A stretch of DNA of 64,000 nucleotides from Deltaproteobacteria bacterium RIFOXYA12_FULL_58_15 (GTDB lineage Bacteria; Myxococcota; XYA12-FULL-58-9), in assembly GCA_001798605.1 (NCBI GenBank), contig MGST01000041.1, forward strand, positions 15,582 to 79,581, written 5' to 3'. Within the stretch, counting starts at the first letter, position 1; each line of letters begins with the position of its first letter. The position numbers and the translations under genes were made by a program. Of this stretch, positions 8,161 through 17,197 are shown one piece after another. The notes under the pieces are model-generated. The model ran no database searches. It was not told where the DNA came from and saw nothing but the letters and a program-made list of their open reading frames with translations.

Positions 8161-9639
8161 CTATTCTTTTTCGAGACACGCCTCGATGCGCAAGAGGACC
8201 TCTTCCGGGCTAAGACTCTTGTGTAGGACATCGCTTGCGCCGTACTCCAACAACTTCCGGTGTTCGACGTCACTCACACTGGTTGCCGTGAGGAATACGA
8301 TCTTGAGGTCCGTCTCACCGCCGACGCGTCGAATCTTGTCGACGAGATCCGGTCCGGAAATTCCTGGCATCACGAGGTCGAGAAGCAGAACGTCCAGGTC
8401 GAGAAGCTCCTCCAAGAGCAGATTGAATGCCGCGTCGCCGTCCGCGGCCTCGAGAATTTGGAAACCTCCAAGCCGGAGGATATTGCCGATCACCGTGCGA
8501 AAAAACCTGTCATCGTCCGCAAGAAGCGCCCGCCGCGTGAACGGAATGTCAACCGAGCTCAATATGTGCGACAGCCGACTCAGCACGTCGATTGGCGACT
8601 CCATAAACCGAATTCCCGCTCCACAGTGCCCACCTTCCCGAGTGGCCGTGTTGACGTCCACCGAACGGACGACCGTGCCTGCTAAATTGGCCTTTTCTTT
8701 GCTCCCAGTGGCAAATACATCGAAATTGATAATGGAGCCTACGGGTGGGGGGTCAAACGAATCGATGAACATGCCGCCACGGCTCAAATTGACCGTGTGT
8801 TCCCGTCTCGCTTCACCATTGATTTCGTACTCCACTCGCAACGGAATGGGAAACCTTTCGTAGCGGCGTCCCGAGCGTTCGGGCCATGGTGCCCCACGTC
8901 GCACCGCATTTTGAAACGACTCAAACATGTTCTGCTCAGTCGGCGGCAACAGAAATCCGACACCAAAGCCCATCTTGGATTTTTGCGATCTCGCGACAGT
9001 CTGATCGCGAACATAGACAACGCGACCACTCAAGCAGATGGGTCCCTGTCCACTGGCTGTCTCGATGGTCAGCTTGATGGCCTGACCCACCTCAGGAAGT
9101 GCCTCACTTGGGATGAAGATGCCGCGACCGAGGGGCGTCGTTGCATACGCATCGAGGAATTCCTCAGGGGACGCAAACTGAACGCGAAGATGCAGAATGG
9201 CGTTGGGATCAACCGCACCCAACTCCACCTTGGGCTCACCCATGATGGTTCTTCTCAATTCGGAAAGGGCTGCACCGGGAGAAGTTACACATCGATGTCG
9301 GCAAGCCAACCTGGCATTCAACCGCTCAACAAAACTGCGGCGTTCCACGGCTGACAACTGCATGGGTTCCAATAACCGGAAATGGCCTTTCTGTGCCGTC
9401 CTTTCCATCTCCACAGGGAGATCGGGGCCAAACATCGCCCAGTCGAAGCGTGCCAAGCACGCCAGAGGACTTCCAGGGGCATAGAAGAAATCGAAATTCA
9501 GAAGCTCGTGCGGCTCGTAACGTTCCCTGATCTCACGAATGGCAGCCGCCGCGACGTCAAACCCGCGCCGCGGATCGTCGAGGACCAACACAAAATTGTA
9601 GGTCTCAGGAAGTTCGTTTGTGTCGGGTTGGTCACCCAT
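8161..9639 (-). CDS. Response regulator with two PilZ domains and a C-terminal receiver
   Basis: This 492-residue cytoplasmic protein has an N-terminal region of unknown fold (1-145), an atypical PilZ-like domain (about 150-240, lacking the DxSxxG motif), a canonical PilZ domain (about 260-350: RYERF as RxxxR, NLSRGGMF as [DN]xSxxG), and a CheY-like receiver (about 370-492: ADDD, phospho-Asp in LLLDLVMPG, Thr in FLTATS, Lys in LHKS). It should bind c-di-GMP through the second PilZ domain and accept phosphate on the receiver, joining two signals. A TTG precedes the chosen ATG. No kinase gene is adjacent. The output is unknown because no effector domain follows. Confidence 0.85.
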   Translation of the reverse strand: MGDQPDTNELPETYNFVLVLDDPRRGFDVAAAAIREIRERYEPHELLNFDFFYAPGSPLACLARFDWAMFGPDLPVEMERTAQKGHFRLLEPMQLSAVERRSFVERLNARLACRHRCVTSPGAALSELRRTIMGEPKVELGAVDPNAILHLRVQFASPEEFLDAYATTPLGRGIFIPSEALPEVGQAIKLTIETASGQGPICLSGRVVYVRDQTVARSQKSKMGFGVGFLLPPTEQNMFESFQNAVRRGAPWPERSGRRYERFPIPLRVEYEINGEARREHTVNLSRGGMFIDSFDPPPVGSIINFDVFATGSKEKANLAGTVVRSVDVNTATREGGHCGAGIRFMESPIDVLSRLSHILSSVDIPFTRRALLADDDRFFRTVIGNILRLGGFQILEAADGDAAFNLLLEELLDLDVLLLDLVMPGISGPDLVDKIRRVGGETDLKIVFLTATSVSDVEHRKLLEYGASDVLHKSLSPEEVLLRIEACLEKE

Positions 9640-9729
9640 CAATCATCTACCATTGCCACCACGGAACCGTTGAAACACCTACCACCGTCGAGAATGCTAC
9701 AACCGTTCATGGCAGCCAACAACATGGAT

Positions 9730-10599
9730 TTAGAAGCAAGAGGAGTTGGGCAACCCGGCAATCGCCGAATAGTCGTTGCCCACCGCAGGTGCCACGTAGG
9801 CTTGGAAGTCAGAGCCGTTGTCATTGCTGTCAGAGTCAGTGAAGTGGGTGGCGAAACAGCGGCCCACGGTTTGGCCCTCAGCCGGAACAATCGCCGCCAT
9901 GCCTTCCCCAATAAAGACGTCAGTCGCCCCAAAGCTTCCATAGCCAACCGCATCGACCACTCGGTCTAGGCAGTCCACCAGCCGCAGGTTATCGGGACCG
10001 TTTTGCAGATCCATTTCAATCATAGGCTGATCGAGATTGGGTACACCGGATTCACCCATGACGTAGTAGCCATCGCTGGGGATAACGCCCGAAAGTGGCA
10101 GCTCGAACAGCCGAACCCCGCCATTGCCATTGAAGTGCTCCATCCTCAATCCTTTGAGGTCCGTGCCCGGAACCCCGCGCAGCTCGACAAAAGAATGAGA
10201 TGTCTCCGCGTCGCTGCCAGGCTCATTCGGCAACAGTTCATTGATGACAACGAGCCCGAAAAATGACGGGCACACGAAGCTGTCACCGACCGTGGTGTCA
10301 CCGACCCTGGTATCACCGGTCATCGAATCACCGACCCTGGTGTCACCGGTCATCGAGTCACCGATCCTCGTGTCACCGGTCATCGAGTCACCACCGCCAT
10401 CGCTGCGACTGTCGTAGTCTCCCGAAGCCATGCAGCGTCGGTCGATGCAATCAAGGCCTGGGTTGCAGGTGCCGTCTCTGTTGCAATTGCAGCCACCAGT
10501 CCCCCAGGTACACATTGTTTGATAGGGATTGGGAGGATCCTCTTGGGTGCACGCAAACAGGTTGGCTGCGCAAACAACAATGAGTGTACTTTTGTGCAT
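9730..10599 (-). CDS. Secreted lipoprotein with GD-rich repeat and lamin-tail-like domain
   Basis: ATG at 10599 is preceded by GGAGG; an upstream GTG in frame is less likely. The 289-residue product begins with a lipoprotein-like signal (LIVVCAANLFAC). A Cys-rich segment follows (CNCNRDGTCNPGLDCIDRRC), as in many Myxococcota cell-surface proteins. Next come tandem GDSMT/GDTRV units (about residues 70-108) and then a domain beginning VVINELLPNEPGSDAETS, with FVELRG, that resembles the lamin-tail (LTD) beta-sandwich of secreted bacterial proteins. It is probably surface-exposed; partner and role are unknown. Confidence 0.75.
   Translation of the reverse strand: MHKSTLIVVCAANLFACTQEDPPNPYQTMCTWGTGGCNCNRDGTCNPGLDCIDRRCMASGDYDSRSDGGGDSMTGDTRIGDSMTGDTRVGDSMTGDTRVGDTTVGDSFVCPSFFGLVVINELLPNEPGSDAETSHSFVELRGVPGTDLKGLRMEHFNGNGGVRLFELPLSGVIPSDGYYVMGESGVPNLDQPMIEMDLQNGPDNLRLVDCLDRVVDAVGYGSFGATDVFIGEGMAAIVPAEGQTVGRCFATHFTDSDSNDNGSDFQAYVAPAVGNDYSAIAGLPNSSCF
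10282..10392. repeat. 15-bp tandem repeat inside the lamin-tail lipoprotein gene
   Basis: Seven 15-bp units run from 10282 to 10386 plus a partial unit. Units alternate between two versions (gtcaccgaccctggt-like and gtcaccggtcatcga-like), making a 30-bp higher-order repeat. On the coding (minus) strand each unit encodes GDxxx. The unit length is a multiple of three, so copy-number change would keep the frame. Confidence 0.9.
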
Positions 10600-10713
10600 A
10601 GGGACCTCCACGCGGGTTCTATCACTTCTGCGGCGGGTTGCCAGCTGCGTTTACTCCGACTCTAGACTCACTTATGGTGTGACCGCCAAACAGTCATCCA
10701 AAGGGGATGGTTC

Positions 10714-11892
10714 ATGTCCGAACACAGCTTTTCCGAAGTCACCGAGCACGGTTGGCTCGGCCGCATCACAGAGTCGCTCAAGAGTGTCGTGGTAGGCATC
10801 ATCCTCTTCATTGTGGCCTTCCCCGTGTTGTGGTGGAACGAAGGCAACTCCGTCGAGACCTACAAGAGTCTCAAGGAAGGTGCCACCTCCGTTGTTTCGA
10901 TAGCGGCAGACAAGGTCGACGAGGCCAACGACGGCAAGCTCGTTCACATGTCGGGGGACGCAGAGACCACTGACCGGTTGCAAGATCCGACTTTCCTTGT
11001 CGAAGAAAATGCAATCCGACTGTCCCGAAACGTCGAGATGTACCAATGGACTGAGCGCCAAGAAAGCAAGAAGAACAAGAAGGTCGGCGGCAAAGAAGAG
11101 ACCGTCACAACCTACACTTACGCCAAAGAGTGGAAGAATTCCGCGGTTAGCTCGAGCTCCTTCAAAAAGCCCGAAGGTCACGAAAACCCGGGAAGCATGC
11201 CCTATGCAGACGACTCCTGGATTGCCGGCAAAGTCACATTGGGCGCATTCGAGCTTTCCGATGATCTCAAGGGTGCCATCTCCAAGTCGGAAACCGTCAG
11301 GTACACCGCACAGCTACACGACAGGTTGCCGCCGCCCCTCAAATCCAAGAGTCAAGTCTACGGCGAAGCCCTCTACATCGGCAGCAACCCGGGCTCGCCT
11401 GAGGTGGGCGACGTTCGCATCACCTTCACAAAAGTTCCGCAGGGCAAGGTCAGTCTCTTTTCTCAACAATCGGGAAACACTTTCCAGCCCTACCAAACAA
11501 AGGCGGGGAAAGCTCTCGAGCGTCTGCAAATGGGCACCGTGTCGGCAGCACAGATGTTCGAGCAGGCGCAGCAGGAAAACGTCGTCTTCACTTGGATCCT
11601 GCGCATCATCGGCTTCATCTTGATGTTCGCAGGCGTGAGCATGGTCTTTAGGCCCATCGCGGTGGTCGCGGATGTTGTACCAATCGTTGGTGATATTCTC
11701 CGGATGGGTTTCGGCATTGTCGCATTTGCAGTGGCAGCGCCGCTGACCTTGGTCACCATCGCCATTGCTTGGTTGGTCTACCGACCCGTCCTTGGCGTCG
11801 CACTGTTGTTGATCGCTTCCGGCATCATCGTCGGTATCAAGATGTTGGCGACCAAGAGGAAGAAGGCGGCGGCACCAGCATCCGCATATTAA
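10714..11892 (+). CDS. TMEM43-family integral membrane protein
   Basis: This 392-residue protein has the TMEM43/LUMA layout: a helix near the N-terminus (VVVGIILFIVAFPVLWWNEG, about 27-46), a large hydrophilic domain of about 230 residues, then several closely spaced helices at the C-terminus (WILRIIGFILMFAGVSMVF and two more) and a basic tail. The segment WWNEGNSVETYKSLKEGA is characteristic of the family. AAGGGG lies upstream of the ATG. Human TMEM43 sits in the inner nuclear membrane and ER; the function of bacterial homologues is not established. The stop codon overlaps the next ATG (TAATG), so the two are probably co-translated. Confidence 0.85.
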   Translation: MSEHSFSEVTEHGWLGRITESLKSVVVGIILFIVAFPVLWWNEGNSVETYKSLKEGATSVVSIAADKVDEANDGKLVHMSGDAETTDRLQDPTFLVEENAIRLSRNVEMYQWTERQESKKNKKVGGKEETVTTYTYAKEWKNSAVSSSSFKKPEGHENPGSMPYADDSWIAGKVTLGAFELSDDLKGAISKSETVRYTAQLHDRLPPPLKSKSQVYGEALYIGSNPGSPEVGDVRITFTKVPQGKVSLFSQQSGNTFQPYQTKAGKALERLQMGTVSAAQMFEQAQQENVVFTWILRIIGFILMFAGVSMVFRPIAVVADVVPIVGDILRMGFGIVAFAVAAPLTLVTIAIAWLVYRPVLGVALLLIASGIIVGIKMLATKRKKAAAPASAY

Positions 11893-13394
11893 TGGGGACA
11901 AAACCGGTGCAGGGGAATCGAACGTCCGGCAGTCACCCTACCCGGCTTTGGCAACAGTTCATGACGGCGTTGACGGTCATGCAGTGCCTTTGCTGTGGCA
12001 TAGGATACCGCGCCGCTCGCACCGACCTGCCCAAGGAGGAACGGGGTGTCGCCGAGCTCACCCGCATGGTTCTCGACTACAAGACAGCCCTCAAGAAGAG
12101 AGATTTTGACCTTGCAGAGAAGATCCTTGAGGCGCTCGACAACGAGATAGCCAACGTTGATGGAGTCACGCGCTCCCATCCCGACTTTGAAGAGGTCAAT
12201 CGCGCAGCGGAAAAAGCGAGGCCAGCATTGGTGGCAGCAAGACGTCGCGACCGCGTGGAGCACCTCCTCGGGAAGTTGCGCGGTGATATTGACCGTGGTG
12301 AGTCACTTTGCATAAAGCTCACCAAGGACGGACCCTCGGCCAAACTCCTCGAGGAGCTCAACAGCCTAACTGAATCCTTCAACGCGAGTCTCACAGGGGG
12401 CGAAACACTCAAGGAGGACAGGCTCTACTCTGATTCTGTTCCCCCAATCGTTGAAGCGCTTGGCCGATTTAAGACTCGTGCGGCCGAGTTTGATTGGCTC
12501 CTCCAGTTGTCGAGAGAACTCGTGCCTCCCATTAACCGAGCGCTCGCGGCGGAAACGGCCGCCAAGAGCGACACGGGACTCAAGGATCGCATGGGTGCCT
12601 CCACGGCCGCGGCGGCAGGATTCGCAGAGTGCACCGAGATCATCACTCGATACCGCGAAGCTGACGGCTACAACGATCAGCTGAAGATTCAAAGCGGTCT
12701 CGGCGACGTCTCCCTCGACGAAGCAGGCCTCACCTGCGAGATGCGACGAGCCGGAGCAGACCAACTACGGGCCACCTTGGAATGGCAACAGGGTGTGGAT
12801 ACGGCCGCCCAAGCCGCAAGCCGAGCGGTCGAAGCTCTGAAAGCGAGCGCAGGCGCCGATGCGGCACTCGCGCTCATTGGACCCGCGCTGGAAGCTCTCA
12901 CCGAATGCGAGCGGAGCATCAGCACCACCCGGGATCAACCTGGATTCGATGGTTCCATCATGTTCAAGACAATTTTCGGCGAGCTCAAGGTGCGCAAGCT
13001 CTACGAAGCTTGTAACGGGGAAAAAGAGCGCCTCGCCAAAGCGAACCCCGCCCTCCATTGGAAAAGCGCGATCGATCGTCTTCGGAAGCGGGTCGGCGAA
13101 GCCAAGAACGCCCTCAACGCAGCCAAGAGCGCAACCACTCCTGAGGAAAAGATCAAGACCCTATGGACCGCGGTAGGCGGCTACGCCGAGTGCCTCGAGC
13201 AGACACAGCATCTCAACGTCACCGACAACCCGAAATGGAAACGGGCCAATCCCTCCGCCAGAGACTTCGCCTGGCTGCATTCCTTGGCAAAGACCTGCAA
13301 TACGCAACAAGCAAGAGCCAAGAGCCTCCTGGACCGAGCCGAAAGTGCGTCTCGCTCAAAGAAGAAGAAGAGCAGACGAAAACGCCAGCGCTGA
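11892..13394 (+). CDS. Helical protein of unknown function, coupled to TMEM43-like gene
   Basis: I do not recognise the family. The start at 11892 overlaps the stop of the TMEM43-like gene (TAATG); ATG 11961 is an alternative that would begin right at a hydrophobic segment (MTALTVMQCLCCGIGY). That segment could be a signal or lipoprotein sequence. The remaining 430 residues are highly charged and predicted helical, with many heptad-like stretches (KYR-free, Ala/Glu/Lys/Arg rich) and a very basic C-terminus (SRSKKKKSRRKRQR). An envelope-associated coiled-coil protein acting with the membrane protein is a reasonable inference. Confidence 0.7.
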   Translation: MGTKPVQGNRTSGSHPTRLWQQFMTALTVMQCLCCGIGYRAARTDLPKEERGVAELTRMVLDYKTALKKRDFDLAEKILEALDNEIANVDGVTRSHPDFEEVNRAAEKARPALVAARRRDRVEHLLGKLRGDIDRGESLCIKLTKDGPSAKLLEELNSLTESFNASLTGGETLKEDRLYSDSVPPIVEALGRFKTRAAEFDWLLQLSRELVPPINRALAAETAAKSDTGLKDRMGASTAAAAGFAECTEIITRYREADGYNDQLKIQSGLGDVSLDEAGLTCEMRRAGADQLRATLEWQQGVDTAAQAASRAVEALKASAGADAALALIGPALEALTECERSISTTRDQPGFDGSIMFKTIFGELKVRKLYEACNGEKERLAKANPALHWKSAIDRLRKRVGEAKNALNAAKSATTPEEKIKTLWTAVGGYAECLEQTQHLNVTDNPKWKRANPSARDFAWLHSLAKTCNTQQARAKSLLDRAESASRSKKKKSRRKRQR

Positions 13395-13411
13395 ATGGGT
13401 GTGACGAGTGC

Positions 13412-14332
13412 TCAGGCTCGGATGTTGTTGATGATGCCCTTGCGAGTGTCGTCTTGATTCTTGAGGATGTTGCTCAGAGTGCTGGTCAGCTGCTGATACC
13501 GCTCGACCATATACTGCAGTTTGTAGATGTCTTGATTGACGACGGAGGCAATCGCCTCCGCTTGCGGTTCGAGACGATCCAACAACTTCTGCGCCTCCTC
13601 CTTGGTGAGTTGCTCATCTTTGTGATCGACGATGGTGGCCTTGCCATCCTCACCTATCGTTATTTCTCGGTAGCTGAAGGTCTCGGTGCTGCCGTCGTCT
13701 GGCCAGTCGGCGAGCATCGCCTCGAGCTCGTTGACATACGCCCGGGTCTCGTTGCCGAACTGCTCCCGCTCCGCGACCTCGAAGAAGAAATTGTGAAGAT
13801 TCTTTTCGACGCCCCAGACCCCCTCGAAGATGAGGGTCTCACTCGCCCCATCACGCTGGTCGTTCCCCTCTGACATCATCCACTGCTCATAGGTCATGTT
13901 GGTGGCATCTTGCAGATCCGTGGAAACACTGTTGACTTCGATTCCGTTGGGTTTGGCCTCATCCTCGTCCCACGCCGCTTTGCCTAGATCCATCAGTATC
14001 TTCTGGAGCTTCTCACGACTGCTGGGCGCGAGTCGCGCAAACGCCTCATCGACAACAACCTGTTGCCGCTCTGTGAGGCGTGGAATGTCGATTCTCTGGC
14101 CGTTGGTGAAGGTGTGATTGATGAATCTCGGTTTGTCACTCAATGATTGGGTCGTACCGTTCCCGAGCGCCGACAGATCGGTCTTGCCTATCCCCATCAC
14201 CGTCGCGGGGCCATTGCGATCAAATTGACTGGACTGATGTAGTTCCTGGCGGCGACGCACCTGCAGCTGCTCTTGCTCTTGCTCCCTGGCGACCGATCTG
14301 CCGCGAACTTCATCTACCGTCAGCTTTGACAT
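13412..14332 (-). CDS. Helical protein of unknown function
   Basis: This 306-residue protein has a good AGGAG before the ATG. There is no signal peptide or membrane helix. The N-terminus is rich in Gln/Glu/Arg (REQEQEQLQVRRRQELHQ), the middle is acidic, and the last 70 residues look like a long amphipathic helix ending in LSNILKNQDDTRKG and IINNIRA. That ending resembles the C-terminal helices of type III secretion filament or tip proteins, but no secretion genes are nearby, so the name is not used. It converges with the preceding helical-protein gene across a 17-bp gap. Confidence 0.7.
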   Translation of the reverse strand: MSKLTVDEVRGRSVAREQEQEQLQVRRRQELHQSSQFDRNGPATVMGIGKTDLSALGNGTTQSLSDKPRFINHTFTNGQRIDIPRLTERQQVVVDEAFARLAPSSREKLQKILMDLGKAAWDEDEAKPNGIEVNSVSTDLQDATNMTYEQWMMSEGNDQRDGASETLIFEGVWGVEKNLHNFFFEVAEREQFGNETRAYVNELEAMLADWPDDGSTETFSYREITIGEDGKATIVDHKDEQLTKEEAQKLLDRLEPQAEAIASVVNQDIYKLQYMVERYQQLTSTLSNILKNQDDTRKGIINNIRA

Positions 14333-14518
14333 GATTGCTCCTCGCTAACACAACACCGAGCGAATTTTCGAGAATCAGGTTTCTCGATCTCATTATCGCA
14401 GTCGATCCCAATTGGTTGCGTAAATAGTCGTGGAGGAAATGGCCTGACGCGACACGGCAAACTCGGCCGAGGTCTCGCCCGTGGCTCGCGGCCGGTGGCA
14501 GTGATATGGAGGATACCC

Positions 14519-14569
14519 ACATGATGTCGGGATCAACATGATGTAGGGATCAACATGAGGTGGGGACCA
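14519..14569. repeat. Three 17-bp tandem repeats ending at the gpsA start
   Basis: Three consecutive 17-bp units (14519-14535, 14536-14552, 14553-14569) share the pattern ACATGATGTNGGGATCA. The third has diverged so that it supplies the ribosome-binding site (GAGGTGGGG), and its last base is the A of the gpsA ATG. The 14333-14518 part of this intergenic region shows nothing else recognisable. Confidence 0.85.
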
Positions 14570-15588
14570 TGTCCGATGAATCGCTGAACGTTGGTGTCCT
14601 GGGGGCAGGGAGCTGGGGCACAGCACTGGCCTACTTGCTCTCGACTCGCTCCCACAACGTGACACACTGGGCGCTCGAACCAGAGGTAGTCGCCGGCATC
14701 AATCGCGAACGACGCAATCCGCTATACATGAGCCAACTGGAGATCCCACAGAACATCCACGCGACCGGCGATCTCGAAGAAGTTGTGCACGAGTCCCAGA
14801 TGCTGCTGTTTGTCATCCCAGCACAATACGTGCGCAAATATCTGGTGCAGCTGCGCGACATCCTACCCTCGGGAATCCCGCTGGTCATCTGCTCCAAAGG
14901 CATCGAACGCAACTCCCTCGCAACCATGGAGCAGGTCTTCATTGAGGAGCTCCCAGGAAAAACTCACCGCGATATCTGCGTTCTCTCTGGCCCGTCCTTT
15001 GCCCTCGAAGTCACACAGAACATGCCAACCAATGTTACCGTCGCCTCCAGGACCCTGGGAACCGCGCGGCGCGTGCAGGACGTCTTGGCGACCAAGGTGT
15101 TCCGGATATACACCACCGACGATGTCACCGGAGTCGAGCTCGGCGGTTCACTGAAGAACGTTATGGCAATTGCCGTCGGTGCCAGTGACGGCCTCGGGTT
15201 TGGCACCAACACGCGAGCCGGCTTGATTACCCGCGGCCTCTCAGAGATGTCACGCTTGGCGGTCAACATGGGCGGCCGACCGGAGACCATGCTCGGCCTC
15301 GCAGGCGTTGGTGACCTCATACTTACCTGTACATCGGATCTCAGCCGCAACCGTCAGGTCGGCAAAATGCTTGGCGAGGGTCGCGCCATCGCCGATATCC
15401 AAAAAGAAATGCGCCAGGTAGCAGAGGGCGTGCCTACCGCTGAGTCAGCACATCAGCTGGCATTGCGACGGGAGGTCGACATGCCGATCACAGAGCAAGT
15501 CTACAACGTGATCTACGAGGGAAAGACCGTCCCCGAGGCAATGGCCGCCCTGCAGGCCCGCACCCTAAAAGAGGAGTGGAGTCCCTGA
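14569..15588 (+). CDS. gpsA: NAD(P)-dependent glycerol-3-phosphate dehydrogenase
   Basis: This 339-residue protein has the GxGxxG dinucleotide-binding motif GAGSWG at residues 12-17, the conserved CSKGIE, LSGPSFA and the catalytic-lysine region ELGGSLKNVMAIAVGA. The substrate-loop motif TNTRAGLITRGL follows, then GLAGVGDLILTCTS. It makes sn-glycerol-3-phosphate from dihydroxyacetone phosphate for phospholipid synthesis. ATG 14569 is chosen because of the GAGGTGGGG just upstream; a GTG three codons earlier is in frame. It ends four bases from the convergent esterase gene, over a perfect palindrome at 15594-15605. Confidence 0.96.
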   Translation: MSDESLNVGVLGAGSWGTALAYLLSTRSHNVTHWALEPEVVAGINRERRNPLYMSQLEIPQNIHATGDLEEVVHESQMLLFVIPAQYVRKYLVQLRDILPSGIPLVICSKGIERNSLATMEQVFIEELPGKTHRDICVLSGPSFALEVTQNMPTNVTVASRTLGTARRVQDVLATKVFRIYTTDDVTGVELGGSLKNVMAIAVGASDGLGFGTNTRAGLITRGLSEMSRLAVNMGGRPETMLGLAGVGDLILTCTSDLSRNRQVGKMLGEGRAIADIQKEMRQVAEGVPTAESAHQLALRREVDMPITEQVYNVIYEGKTVPEAMAALQARTLKEEWSP

Positions 15589-15592
15589 GCTC

Positions 15593-16315
15593 TCACCGGC
15601 CGGTGTGGATCCGCTCGGTCGCTCGGCTATCGGGGCACGCACGTTGTACTGCGCGCGCGATCGCTCGCCGAAAATCCCGTCGCATCTCGGGGGACAGGGC
15701 ATGTCCAGCGGCATATTCGCGCCAGGTCGCGTCAAAACCCACGTCACGCAAATGTGCGATTCCAGCGCGCGCTTCAGCAGCCGGCAGCAACCGATCGTCA
15801 CGGCCGTGCAGAGCGACCACGGGAGGCGGAACACCTGTGAATGTTGCTGGCCAGAGGGAAGGGGGCAGCCAGCCTGCTGCAAAAATGACCTCGCCGACCG
15901 CATCGGCATGAAGGACCGCAAGGGTCAACGACAGCACCGCACCCTGGGAATAGCCGACGATCACGGGATTACCGCAGGTTTCCCTGGATCTTTTGTGCCT
16001 TGCGATCAACCTGCTCAAACGACCGGCCGAACCGCGTATGCCAGCCAACATCTCCGTCGTGTCTGAATCCATAGGTTCACCTGAAAACCACGATCCACCC
16101 CGCCCGTATGCCACCGGGGCCCTGGGGACAATCACCCGGGCGGACACGGGCAACTCATCGAACAAACGCACGAAATGCTCGGGCGAATCCCCTCTTCCAT
16201 GTATCGCCACGACCAGCGGCAACTTTTTGCCCTCCTGCGCGTCCCCTGTGGTCGTCTCCACAAATTCCAACTCTGACTCATTCGGTTGGACCGCTGATCT
16301 ATCCCTGCAGATCAA
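15593..16315 (-). CDS. Alpha/beta-hydrolase, phospholipase/carboxylesterase type
   Basis: The 240-residue protein shows the serine-hydrolase pattern: oxyanion motif HGRGD near residue 40, nucleophile GYSQG near 120, acidic residue in LHGRDDRLLP and His in AGHALS. This is the layout of the YpfH/carboxylesterase-2 group of small cytoplasmic esterases. The only in-frame start is a TTG inside the 3' end of the metallo-hydrolase gene (17-bp overlap), so translation is probably coupled. It is the last gene of the run pepF-hydrolase-esterase. The substrate is unknown. Confidence 0.82.
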   Translation of the reverse strand: MICRDRSAVQPNESELEFVETTTGDAQEGKKLPLVVAIHGRGDSPEHFVRLFDELPVSARVIVPRAPVAYGRGGSWFSGEPMDSDTTEMLAGIRGSAGRLSRLIARHKRSRETCGNPVIVGYSQGAVLSLTLAVLHADAVGEVIFAAGWLPPSLWPATFTGVPPPVVALHGRDDRLLPAAEARAGIAHLRDVGFDATWREYAAGHALSPEMRRDFRRAIARAVQRACPDSRATERIHTGR

Positions 16316-17141
16316 CTGCCCTGGTGCGCTCGATACACCGCACGGCAGATTTCACCATTTGTCGAGCGCTCGCGTTGCCAAAGGTGAATGCCCTGACCCC
16401 TAAAGATTCCAGAACGGCGGCCCGGCGCATGAGCTCCTCGACACCATCGCATCCGGCATCGACCGCCTGCCCGATCCGGCCATAGAATTCCTCGAGGAAC
16501 TGCAGCTTGGCAAGCAATCGCTCGCGCCCCCCTGCTCGCTGTGGATGATGGGCACAAAACAGTACATCAACATCAAAGAGCACCGCCTTCTTCAACGACA
16601 CTATTTGTTCGGCGATATCCTCATCGCAGCGAAAGTATTTGATCCGATCAGCCAAGTAGAGGTCGCCGGAAAACATACAGCCATGCTCAGGCATCCAGTA
16701 GACCGTATGATCGCGAGAATGTCCGGGCGTGTGAACGGGCTCGAAACGATGACCACCGGCCTCAAATGGTGCGTCAACCGCCGTAACCCCAACGGGATCT
16801 GCCGGTCCCCACACCCAGTGCTGGTATGGCAAGATACGAAAAGGTGTGGCGAGCTTCTCTTGTGTGGCGAGGTGTCCGAGAACAGGAAGGCCGTAAGCTG
16901 CCTTGAGTGCGCCTGCGTTGCCGCTGTGGTCCTCATGGTGATGCGTGAGCAGCACCGCCTCAATCTCATGGGCACGAGCCAACTCGAGCACCTGACGACG
17001 CAGATGCGAAAGACCGGAGTCAATCAATACATGCCCGACGACCCACACGAAGACGCTCATCCATGGCTGCCCAACGACCGACCAACCGAGCTCGTAACCT
17101 TGGGCAATGCCAAAGTTATGCCGCCTCACCAACTCAGGCAT
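16299..17141 (-). CDS. Metallo-beta-lactamase-fold hydrolase
   Basis: This 280-residue protein has the five MBL motifs: THHHEDHSGN near residue 66 (HxHxDH), the His of VHTPGHSRDH, the Asp of MFSGDLYLAD and the His of FCAHHPQR. The C-terminal 80 residues are helical, as in the MBL proteins that carry an extra winged-helix-like tail. It has no signal peptide. It lies 56 bp downstream of the oligoendopeptidase gene and overlaps the esterase gene. The substrate cannot be assigned; thioester or glyoxalase-II-like activity is one possibility. Confidence 0.85.
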   Translation of the reverse strand: MPELVRRHNFGIAQGYELGWSVVGQPWMSVFVWVVGHVLIDSGLSHLRRQVLELARAHEIEAVLLTHHHEDHSGNAGALKAAYGLPVLGHLATQEKLATPFRILPYQHWVWGPADPVGVTAVDAPFEAGGHRFEPVHTPGHSRDHTVYWMPEHGCMFSGDLYLADRIKYFRCDEDIAEQIVSLKKAVLFDVDVLFCAHHPQRAGGRERLLAKLQFLEEFYGRIGQAVDAGCDGVEELMRRAAVLESLGVRAFTFGNASARQMVKSAVRCIERTRAVDLQG

Positions 17142-17197
17142 GGGAAAACCCTTGTCGAGTGCGGTGCTCGACCCAACGCTTGTCGACCACTTGCGGC

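Noticed and set aside
15594-15605. Perfect 12-bp palindrome CACCGGCCGGTG at the gpsA/esterase junction as a terminator
   Set aside because: It has no loop and no adjacent T-run, and lies inside the esterase coding end, so a terminator role is not supported.
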